Assembly (NCBI GenBank): GCA_020056545.1 | Contig: JAGVHM010000212.1 | Coordinates: 1 to 6,718, forward strand | Origin: a bacterium | GTDB taxonomy: Bacteria > Desulfobacterota > Deferrimicrobia > Deferrimicrobiales > Deferrimicrobiaceae | DNA length: 6,718 nt | Direction of reading: 5' to 3' | Shown here: in pieces, positions 1-4,821 of the stretch | How positions within the stretch are numbered: the stretch's first letter is position 1 | Layout: the number at the start of each line of letters is the position of its first letter | The notes under the pieces: generated by a model | Seen by the model: only the letters and a program-made list of their open reading frames with translations | Database searches by the model: none | What the model was told of the DNA's origin: nothing | Position numbers and translations under genes: made by a program

Positions 1-624
1 GCGGGCCAGCTCATTCCCGAGCCCGGGGATTTCCTTCTGGAGGGCGCGGGGGAGGCCATCGCACGAAGGATATGGGAAACAGATCCGCTCGGCGTCGGCC
101 TGCGTAAAGTCCGGGAGGAAGATCCGCTCAGGCCTCGGAAGCGGGCGGTACGGGATACCGGGTGCGACCTCGCGGATCCGGCTTTCCTCGTGCGACACCG
201 TTCGCAGCGGCTCGAGGATCGTTCCTTCTACGTCGACGTATATCAGGTTTGCGTGCCTGCCGTAGAGCTCTGCGTACAAAGTCGTGCGCGCATGGAGCGC
301 GTCCGGACGCAGGGAGGCGAAGTCGAGCCGTACCAGCCGATCGAATGGGGAGACGGACAGACCTTCGACGCGCATCCCCTCCAGGTGGCGGCGCAGGAAC
401 TGGCAGAACCTCGGGGGGGTCGGCGGGTTGGGGACCTTCCGCGTGGAGAAGTGGATCCGGCATAGATCCGGATCGGCGGATAGCAGAAGCCGCCGCTCCT
501 CCCTGCCGGTCCAAAGCGTCAGGACGACTTCACGGTCGGCGGGCTGGTGAATCTTGGAAACGAGCGCGCCGTGAAGCTCATCCCGGAGCTCCGTCACGAC
601 CTGCTTCAGCAGAAAGGCGTCCAT
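1..624 (-). CDS. rqcH: NFACT-family ribosome quality-control factor RqcH (fibronectin-binding protein A N-terminal domain), C-terminus cut by window edge
   Basis: The reading frame is open from an ATG at 624 to the left edge, giving 208 residues with no stop; the family is usually about 550-580 residues, so this is the first third or so. Family landmarks I recognise are SKIHQP (23-28), LLLSADP then RIH (46-58), NPPTPPRFC and LRRHLEG (66-83), ELYGRHANLIYVD (119-131), and GLGNELAR at the edge. An Asp-Arg pair (95-96) sits where the Asp-Arg needed for tRNA binding lies in Bacillus RqcH. From family knowledge, RqcH binds stalled 50S subunits carrying peptidyl-tRNA and recruits tRNA-Ala to add alanine tails that mark the chain for degradation; it acts in the cytoplasm. 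An in-frame TAG lies five codons before the ATG, so this is the first possible start. No Shine-Dalgarno sequence stands at normal spacing, so the start may be weak or leaderless. It is divergent from the hydrolase gene. The family call is firm; the alanine-tailing role is inferred from homologues. Confidence 0.9.
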   Translation of the reverse strand, partial: MDAFLLKQVVTELRDELHGALVSKIHQPADREVVLTLWTGREERRLLLSADPDLCRIHFSTRKVPNPPTPPRFCQFLRRHLEGMRVEGLSVSPFDRLVRLDFASLRPDALHARTTLYAELYGRHANLIYVDVEGTILEPLRTVSHEESRIREVAPGIPYRPLPRPERIFLPDFTQADAERICFPYPSCDGLPRALQKEIPGLGNELAR

Positions 625-668
625 GGCGAATACATTCTACGCCGGATAATCCCCCTTGCCCTCCCCAA

Positions 669-695
669 CCTAAGAACAGGGACGTTCCTAAGAAC
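669..695. repeat. REP-like element: two copies of a 9-base unit around an imperfect palindrome
   Basis: CCTAAGAAC occurs at 669-677 and again at 687-695, an 18-base period. Between and overlapping them, AGGGACGTTCCT (678-689) is a 12-base palindrome apart from one G-T pair. The element lies in the gap between two divergent genes. Its layout and wording resemble the short intergenic palindromes spread by REP-associated tyrosine transposases, but I cannot count genome copies here. It could instead be a local operator. Confidence 0.4.
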
Positions 696-710
696 TCGGA
701 GTGTCTGCAC

Positions 711-726
711 CTTCCGGATCCGGCAG
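711..726. repeat. Palindrome in the divergent intergenic region, possible operator
   Basis: CCGGATCCGG at 714-723 is a perfect 10-base palindrome, and the flanks add two more matching pairs after one mismatch (711-726). It lies about 80 bases before the hydrolase start and about 90 bases before the rqcH start, so it could serve either gene. No regulator gene is adjacent. It could be chance in GC-rich DNA. Confidence 0.3.
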
Positions 727-803
727 AGGTATGAGACTGTATTGCAACACCATGTGCCGATTGCAGGGAAGAGCGCGCTGACGATCATTAGGGGATGCCG
801 AGG

Positions 804-1595
804 ATGCCGTTCACGGATTCGCCGGGGTTCCGCATGTATTACGAAGAGCACGGCTCCGGTTTCCCGTTGCTGCTTATAAACGGGCTGGGCAGCGACCACG
901 TCGAATGGCTCCAGCAGACCCCGGCATTTTCGCGGCGCTTACGAACGATCGTCTTCGACAACCGGGGAGCGGGTGACAGCGAAGCCCCGGAGGGCCCGTA
1001 TTCGACCGGGCAGATGGCCGATGACGCGGCGGCGCTGTTGTCGGCGATGGGAATCGGGCGCGCGCATGTCCTTGGGGCTTCCCTCGGAGGGATGATCGCG
1101 CAGGAATTGGCGCTGCGCCATTCGGAGAGGGTGAGCCGGCTGATGCTCGCATGCACGTCGCCCGGCGGAGAAGGGTCGGTGCGTCCCTCTCCCGTCGCGC
1201 TTGCAGCATTCGTGCGGACTACTGACGGAGACAGGGAGTCGGAGCTTCGGAGGATGATCCCTTATCTCTACACCGAGCGGTGCTGCCGCGAGCGCCCCGG
1301 GGAGATCGAGGAGTTCATAGCGCGGAGGCTCTCCCGGCCGGGGTCTCCCGAGGGGTTCGCCGCGCAGTTGGCCGCCGCCGTCGGCCACTCGGCATGGGAA
1401 CGCCTGGACGGTATCGCCGCGCCGACGCTTGTGATCACCGGGGGAGACGACCGGCTCGTTCCGCCGGTTAACTCGGAGAGGATCGCGCATCGCATTCCCG
1501 GCGCGAAGCTGGTGGTGCTTCCCGGCCGCCCCCACCGGCTCTTCGCCGAGGACCCCGACGCGTTCAACCGCGAAATCCTCGCCTTCCTGGCGTAG
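804..1595 (+). CDS. Alpha/beta-fold hydrolase
   Basis: This is a cytoplasmic alpha/beta-hydrolase-fold enzyme of 263 residues, typical for single-domain members such as the 3-oxoadipate enol-lactonase or haloalkane/ester hydrolase groups. Using the longer frame starting at 795 for numbering, the oxyanion-loop region is INGLGSD (28-34). The nucleophile elbow is GASLGG with Ser96, the acid is Asp219 in GGDDRLVPP, and the base is His247 in GRPHRLF. The catalytic triad is complete, so it should be active; the substrate cannot be read from sequence. I prefer the ATG at 804 because AGGGG (790-794) stands nine bases before it. The ATG at 795 has that motif directly abutting it, and family members often begin with a sequence like MPF. 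No signal peptide is seen. The gene ends 17 bases from the convergent LOG-family gene and has no operon partner in the window. Family confidence is high, specific function low. Confidence 0.9.
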   Translation: MPFTDSPGFRMYYEEHGSGFPLLLINGLGSDHVEWLQQTPAFSRRLRTIVFDNRGAGDSEAPEGPYSTGQMADDAAALLSAMGIGRAHVLGASLGGMIAQELALRHSERVSRLMLACTSPGGEGSVRPSPVALAAFVRTTDGDRESELRRMIPYLYTERCCRERPGEIEEFIARRLSRPGSPEGFAAQLAAAVGHSAWERLDGIAAPTLVITGGDDRLVPPVNSERIAHRIPGAKLVVLPGRPHRLFAEDPDAFNREILAFLA

Positions 1596-1612
1596 GAACG
1601 GCCCTGCGGTGG

Positions 1613-2308
1613 CTAAAGGGTCGGCGGCTCCTCGGTGGGGAGCGACGCTTTCCGGCGTTCCCCGACCGGGAGGATGCGCTCCTTGTGGAATTTGATGATG
1701 TGGTCCGCGGCCTGTTGCGGCTCGTCCGTGATGAAAAAGTAGCCCAGGTCCGCGGCCGAGATCGTCCCCTCCGCCACCATCGCGGTCTCCATCCACCGGA
1801 TCAGCCCTTCCCAGTATTTCCTTCCCATCATAACGACGGGGAACCGGCGTATCTTACCCGTCTGGAGGAGCGTGAGGGACTCGAAGAATTCGTCGAGCGT
1901 GCCGAACCCTCCCGGCATGATGAGGTAGCCGGATGCATACTTGACGAACATCACCTTGCGGGAGAAGAAATGCCGGAAGTGCAGCGACTTGTCCTGGTAC
2001 TTGTTCTTCATCTGTTCCATGGGGAGTTGTATATTGAGCCCGATTGAAAGCCCCTTTCCCCGCCTGGCGCCGCGGTTCGCAGCCTCCATGATGCCCGGTC
2101 CGCCGCCTGAGATGATGGAGTATCCGCGCCGCGAGAGGATCTCGGTCGTCTTTACCGTTGTCTTGTAGGCCCAGTCGTTCCGCTTGGTGCGGGCGCTCCC
2201 AAAGACGGAAACGGCGGGGCCGACGTTACGGAGCGATTCGAATCCATCCACGAACTCGCTCATGATGCGGAAGACGCGCCACGTCTCTACCCCGGAAAAT
2301 TCCTCCAC
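1613..2308 (-). CDS. LOG-family protein (TIGR00730 type; Rossmann-fold nucleotide 5'-monophosphate phosphoribohydrolase-like)
   Basis: A 231-residue protein with the two signatures of the LOG/'lysine decarboxylase-like' family: SGGGPGIMEAANRGA (67-81) and PGGFGTLDE (132-140), the latter matching PGGxGTxxE. A VFGSAR motif (35-40) opens the Rossmann fold. Characterised relatives cleave nucleoside 5'-monophosphates (cytokinin ribotides, or AMP-like substrates) to free base and ribose 5-phosphate; they are not lysine decarboxylases despite old annotations. The actual substrate here is unknown. The start is a GTG at 2308, with GGAGG (2313-2317) four bases before it. The next in-frame ATG, at codon 16 (2263), would remove residues that I recall as conserved in close relatives. 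The gene lies 12 bases after the fmdB-type gene on the same strand, so the two are probably co-transcribed. The C-terminal tail (about 215-231) is polar and probably disordered. Confidence 0.9.
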   Translation of the reverse strand: MEEFSGVETWRVFRIMSEFVDGFESLRNVGPAVSVFGSARTKRNDWAYKTTVKTTEILSRRGYSIISGGGPGIMEAANRGARRGKGLSIGLNIQLPMEQMKNKYQDKSLHFRHFFSRKVMFVKYASGYLIMPGGFGTLDEFFESLTLLQTGKIRRFPVVMMGRKYWEGLIRWMETAMVAEGTISAADLGYFFITDEPQQAADHIIKFHKERILPVGERRKASLPTEEPPTL

Positions 2309-2320
2309 GGACCCTCCCGC

Positions 2321-2485
2321 CTACGATTTCTTGGACGTCTTGGCGTAGAACCCTTCCAGCAGCTGGACGACGTTACTGCTGCCGCACTTCGGGCACTTAC
2401 GCTTTCCTTCCTCATACTCCCGGAAGGAAAGGATTTCGAGAAACCGTTTTCCGCACTTCCTGCATTCAAAGGAATAGGTTGGCAT
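2321..2485 (-). CDS. FmdB-type zinc ribbon protein (54 residues)
   Basis: The protein begins MPTYSFECRKCGKRF, the standard opening of FmdB/CxxC_CxxC_SSSS regulatory zinc ribbons. It has two Cys-x2-Cys knuckles (Cys8/Cys11 and Cys30/Cys33), the second in RKCPKCGSSNV, expected to bind one zinc. The family is named after a gene in a formylmethanofuran dehydrogenase region; its role is poorly known, with binding to nucleic acid or protein suspected. The ATG at 2485 is well fixed: AAGGAGG (2493-2499) stands seven bases before it and the homologous N-terminus begins there. The same frame stays open upstream to 2629, but that stretch has no family similarity and would overlap the divergent SDR gene. 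This is the first gene of a likely two-gene unit with the LOG-family gene. The family call is confident, the function unknown. Confidence 0.9.
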   Translation of the reverse strand: MPTYSFECRKCGKRFLEILSFREYEEGKRKCPKCGSSNVVQLLEGFYAKTSKKS

Positions 2486-2492
2486 CCCGATC

Positions 2493-2499
2493 CCTCCTT
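2493..2499 (-). promoter_or_regulatory. Strong Shine-Dalgarno of the FmdB-type gene
   Basis: AAGGAGG on the minus strand lies seven bases before the ATG at 2485. It decides the start between 2485 and the longer open frame reaching 2629. Confidence 0.8.
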
Positions 2500-2505
2500 C
2501 CGTCG

Positions 2506-2566
2506 AGAGTGTGAGGGTAAATCTTGTGGAACCCCCAGTTGTGTAGATGCCATAAAGAGTGTGAGG
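2506..2566. repeat. 11-base direct repeat spaced exactly 50 bases, in a divergent promoter region
   Basis: AGAGTGTGAGG occurs at 2506-2516 and 2556-2566, same orientation, offset 50 bases (about five helical turns). The pair spans the gap between the fmdB-type gene and the SDR gene. The second copy runs into the SDR Shine-Dalgarno. It could be a pair of operator sites on one DNA face that control both directions, or a small duplication. I see no convincing -35/-10 pair around it. Confidence 0.5.
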
Positions 2567-2569
2567 AGG
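2563..2569 (+). promoter_or_regulatory. Shine-Dalgarno that fixes the SDR start
   Basis: GAGGAGG lies eight bases before the ATG at 2578. The alternative starts (TTG 2524, ATG 2614, ATG 2632) have no comparable site. Confidence 0.8.
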
Positions 2570-2577
2570 CAAGGGGG

Positions 2578-3552
2578 ATGAAAAGCGGGGACCGGTTGCG
2601 GCATCATACCTGTATGGCGTACAGCTCATTCATGGATTACCGGGAGGTTCTGGTCACCGGCGGGACCGGATTCGTCGGCACGCACGTATGCCGCGCGCTG
2701 ATCGCCCGGGGGCTGGTCCCCCGCCTGCTTGTCCGGCCGGGATCTGAAGGGCGAATCCCCGCCGACGTCCGGGAGCGCGGCCGTATCACCCAGGGCGACG
2801 TGACGGACCGGGAATCCGTGGAGAACGCGGCCCAGGGGACGACTGCGGTTGTGCATCTGGCCGGGATCATCCGGGAGTTCCCCGCGAGGAATATCACGTT
2901 CGAACGCATGCACGTCGCCGCCACCCGCAATGCAGTCGATGCCGCGGTGCGCTGGAACATCCCCCGCTTCGTGCACATGAGCGCGCTCGGGGCGCGGGCG
3001 GGCGGGCCGACCGCGTACTCCGACTCCAAGGGCCGGGCGGAGGAGCATTTACGGCAATCCGGGCTTTCGTGGACCATATTCCGGCCTTCCGTCATCTTCG
3101 GTCCCGGGGATCGGTTTGTTAACGAGATGGGCAGGCTCCTGTGCAAGGCGCCGTTTCTGCCTGTACCCGGGGACGGTGCGTATCGCCTGCAACCGGTGTT
3201 CGTCGGGGACGTGGCGAAAGGGTTCGCTGACGCGGTTCTCCGCCCGGAGACCGGCGGCAGGACTTTTGAAGTGGGCGGTCCGGAGAGGGTTTCCTACGAC
3301 GATCTGCTCGACCGGATCGGGGCCCGTTTCGGGCATCGCGCACGCAAGGTCCACGTCCCGCTTTCGGTTCTGCGCCCCGCCGTCCGGCGCCTGGAGCGGT
3401 TCGAAAATTTTCCCTTGACCACAGACCAGCTCGAAATGCTCCTGGCCGGAAACGTCTGCGATAACGGGCCATTTTTCTCCGCATTCGGTTTTACGCCGTT
3501 TTCCCTGGCGAGCTACCTAGGTAACGATCTGACGGCGACCGGCAAGACATAG
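2578..3552 (+). CDS. NAD(P)-binding atypical SDR, complex I NDUFA9 subunit family (NAD-dependent epimerase/dehydratase fold)
   Basis: A 324-residue Rossmann-fold protein. The dinucleotide-binding motif TGGTGFVG is at 27-34, followed by the basic RPG of the second strand (53-55). HLAGIIRE (93-100) gives the fourth strand. HMSALGA (133-139) supplies the Ser, and YSDSK (147-151) the Tyr and Lys of the SDR catalytic set. RPSVIFGPGD (169-178) and the QPVFVGDVAKG segment (205-215) are typical of the NDUFA9-like atypical SDRs. In mitochondria NDUFA9 is an accessory complex I subunit; bacterial relatives are soluble or peripheral proteins of uncertain substrate, perhaps acting on quinone, isoprenoid or sugar groups. 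The ATG at 2578 is chosen for its strong Shine-Dalgarno, though it leaves about 22 residues before the fold; ATG 2632 would give a compact N-terminus but lacks a ribosome site. It is divergent from the fmdB-LOG pair and is followed by the regulatory region of the exported HAF-repeat protein. Confidence 0.85.
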   Translation: MKSGDRLRHHTCMAYSSFMDYREVLVTGGTGFVGTHVCRALIARGLVPRLLVRPGSEGRIPADVRERGRITQGDVTDRESVENAAQGTTAVVHLAGIIREFPARNITFERMHVAATRNAVDAAVRWNIPRFVHMSALGARAGGPTAYSDSKGRAEEHLRQSGLSWTIFRPSVIFGPGDRFVNEMGRLLCKAPFLPVPGDGAYRLQPVFVGDVAKGFADAVLRPETGGRTFEVGGPERVSYDDLLDRIGARFGHRARKVHVPLSVLRPAVRRLERFENFPLTTDQLEMLLAGNVCDNGPFFSAFGFTPFSLASYLGNDLTATGKT

Positions 3553-3559
3553 GCAATGT

Positions 3560-3577
3560 TTTCCCCACAAGGGGAAA
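3560..3577. repeat. Inverted repeat (7-base arms, 4-base loop), candidate enhancer-binding site
   Basis: TTTCCCC (3560-3566) and GGGGAAA (3571-3577) pair across the loop ACAA. A further half-site, GTTTCCC, stands at 3600-3606. The centre is about 126 bases before the transcription start predicted from the sigma-54 promoter, within the usual range for bacterial enhancer-binding proteins. It also lies seven bases after the SDR stop, where a terminator could be, but no T-run follows on either strand. Its role is therefore open. Confidence 0.5.
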
Positions 3578-3668
3578 CAAAGGCAAACAAACACCAACTG
3601 TTTCCCTGCCCTCTCCCCGTCTGCAGAAAATATCTCGTAATAACAGCTGGTTGAAGGCCCCATCCCGC

Positions 3669-3684
3669 TGGCCCGGTATTTGCC
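3669..3684 (+). promoter_or_regulatory. Candidate sigma-54 (-24/-12) promoter for the HAF-repeat gene
   Basis: TGGCCCGGTATTTGCC matches the sigma-54 consensus TGGCACG-N4-TTGCW at all but the fifth and last bases. The invariant GG (3670-3671) and GC (3682-3683) are separated by exactly ten bases. Transcription would start near 3695, leaving a leader of about 30 bases that holds the Shine-Dalgarno AAGGA (3714-3718), five bases before the ATG at 3724. An activator ATPase and RpoN would be needed; neither gene is in the window. The match is good, but a single site can arise by chance. Confidence 0.6.
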
Positions 3685-3723
3685 TTTACTTGGATTAATT
3701 AAACGGCCGCAAGAAGGAAACCG

Positions 3724-4821
3724 ATGAGATCAACCCTTTGCGGATTGCTCGCTTTGACAATCCTCTGGATATCCCCGGCCCCGGCCTCCTCCTCTTATAC
3801 CTATCAGGACATACACCCGGCAGGCTGGATCGAGTCGCGCGCCGTCAGCGTGAACGGATTCGGGGATGTCGCAGGCTTCGGGACAAGCGTTGCCGGGGAA
3901 CGTGGATTCCTGTGGTCCTCAGGCCGTTTCACGGAACTCCTTCCTCCCGGCGCCACTTCCGCCAGGGCCTCCTGGGTCAACGGCCAAGGGGACGTGGCCG
4001 GGACCGCAGTGATCAACGGGCAGGTTCACGCGTTCCTCTACCGCGCGGGGGCTTACCTCGATCCGACACCCGGGTGGGCTTTTTCCGAAGCTACCCAAGT
4101 GGGAGAAGACGGGGCCGTGACGGGCACAGGGGCGTTGGGAGCATACATCTCCCGGAATTGCGTGCCGCAGATCCTGGCCGGGTTCAACGTCGTGACCGGA
4201 GCGAACACATCGGGGCAGATCCTCGGAAGCTCGGGGGGCACGGCAAGGCTATTCCTCCCCGGGAGCGGGTACGTCAGCCTTTCCCCTCCGGGAAGCAGCT
4301 CCGTCGTTCCCCGCGGGCTCAACGAATCCGGGCTCGTGGCCGTTTCCTCCCTCCAGGCGAATACCGAGAAGGGCTACATATATTCCGGCGGATTCTATGT
4401 TTTCATGACGCCTACGGGATGGTCTTCTTCCAACGCGATGGCGGTGAACAACCTGTCACAGGTGGCGGGATACGGAGTATCGCCAGCCGGGCGCCGCAGT
4501 TTCGTGAGATCCGGGGCCAGCTATGAAGAACTCTCGTTTCCCGGATGGAATGCGACGGAGGCGGTTTCGATCAGCGACTCGGGGCAGGTGGCGGGGTCCG
4601 GGGAAACAGGTGCAGGGCAAACGCACGCGTTTATCGCATCTCCCTCCAGCGCCGCGGCCGTGGAAAGCGCGGGGACGTCGCCGGGCGGTTCCGGCGGAGG
4701 CGGTTGCAGCATGTCTGCAGGCGGCGTCCGCGACCCGTTCACGTTTTCCGCGGCGGCGAATCTCCTCGTGCTGCTCTTTCCGATCCTGCCGCTGCTGTTT
4801 GCGCGCAAGAGAGCGAAGTGA
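3724..4821 (+). CDS. Exported HAF-repeat protein with tripartite C-terminal sorting signal
   Basis: A 365-residue protein with a Sec signal peptide (1-21, hydrophobic core 7-16, likely cut after APA at 19-21). Residues about 32-306 hold some seven repeats of 34-42 residues. Their shared pattern is a VNxxGxVAG strand, a GxxHAFL strand, then a GxYxxLxPPGW strand. Clear copies start near 33, 75, 188, 230 and 272; the two between 116 and 187 are more diverged. This matches the HAF repeat, and seven copies of this size suggest a beta-propeller. The first segment, TYQDIHPAGW (26-35), resembles the last strand of a unit and could close the ring. A Ser/Gly linker with Cys328 (GGGGCSM) follows, then Asp-Pro (337-338), a membrane helix (about 339-360) and RKRAK (361-365). 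This layout resembles the JDVT-, MYXO-, SYNERG- and GlyGly-CTERM signals removed by intramembrane proteases; I cannot say which. Expected location is the cell surface or outside; ligand unknown. Its last 83 bases overlap pabBC. Confidence 0.8.
   Translation: MRSTLCGLLALTILWISPAPASSSYTYQDIHPAGWIESRAVSVNGFGDVAGFGTSVAGERGFLWSSGRFTELLPPGATSARASWVNGQGDVAGTAVINGQVHAFLYRAGAYLDPTPGWAFSEATQVGEDGAVTGTGALGAYISRNCVPQILAGFNVVTGANTSGQILGSSGGTARLFLPGSGYVSLSPPGSSSVVPRGLNESGLVAVSSLQANTEKGYIYSGGFYVFMTPTGWSSSNAMAVNNLSQVAGYGVSPAGRRSFVRSGASYEELSFPGWNATEAVSISDSGQVAGSGETGAGQTHAFIASPSSAAAVESAGTSPGGSGGGGCSMSAGGVRDPFTFSAAANLLVLLFPILPLLFARKRAK

Noticed and set aside
625..645. TAGAAT as a -10 box that would give a leaderless rqcH transcript
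   Set aside because: The hexamer fits and lies nine bases before the ATG, but no -35 element stands at 16-18 bases, so it is too weak to list.
162..734. Plus-strand frame of 190 residues at the left end
   Set aside because: It is antisense to the RqcH coding frame, and its sequence is Arg/Pro/Ala-rich with no domain.
939..1796. Long minus-strand open frame (285 residues) antisense to the hydrolase gene
   Set aside because: The translation is rich in Arg, Gly and Pro with no family motif. It lies opposite a gene with a complete catalytic triad and runs into the LOG gene in another frame; typical of GC-rich DNA.
2486..2629. N-terminal extension of the FmdB-type gene
   Set aside because: It has no similarity to the family, the strong Shine-Dalgarno points to 2485, and it would cover the divergent promoter and start of the SDR gene.
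3560..3577. The inverted repeat after the SDR stop as an intrinsic terminator
   Set aside because: There is no T-run on either side. It is kept as a repeat and possible activator site instead.
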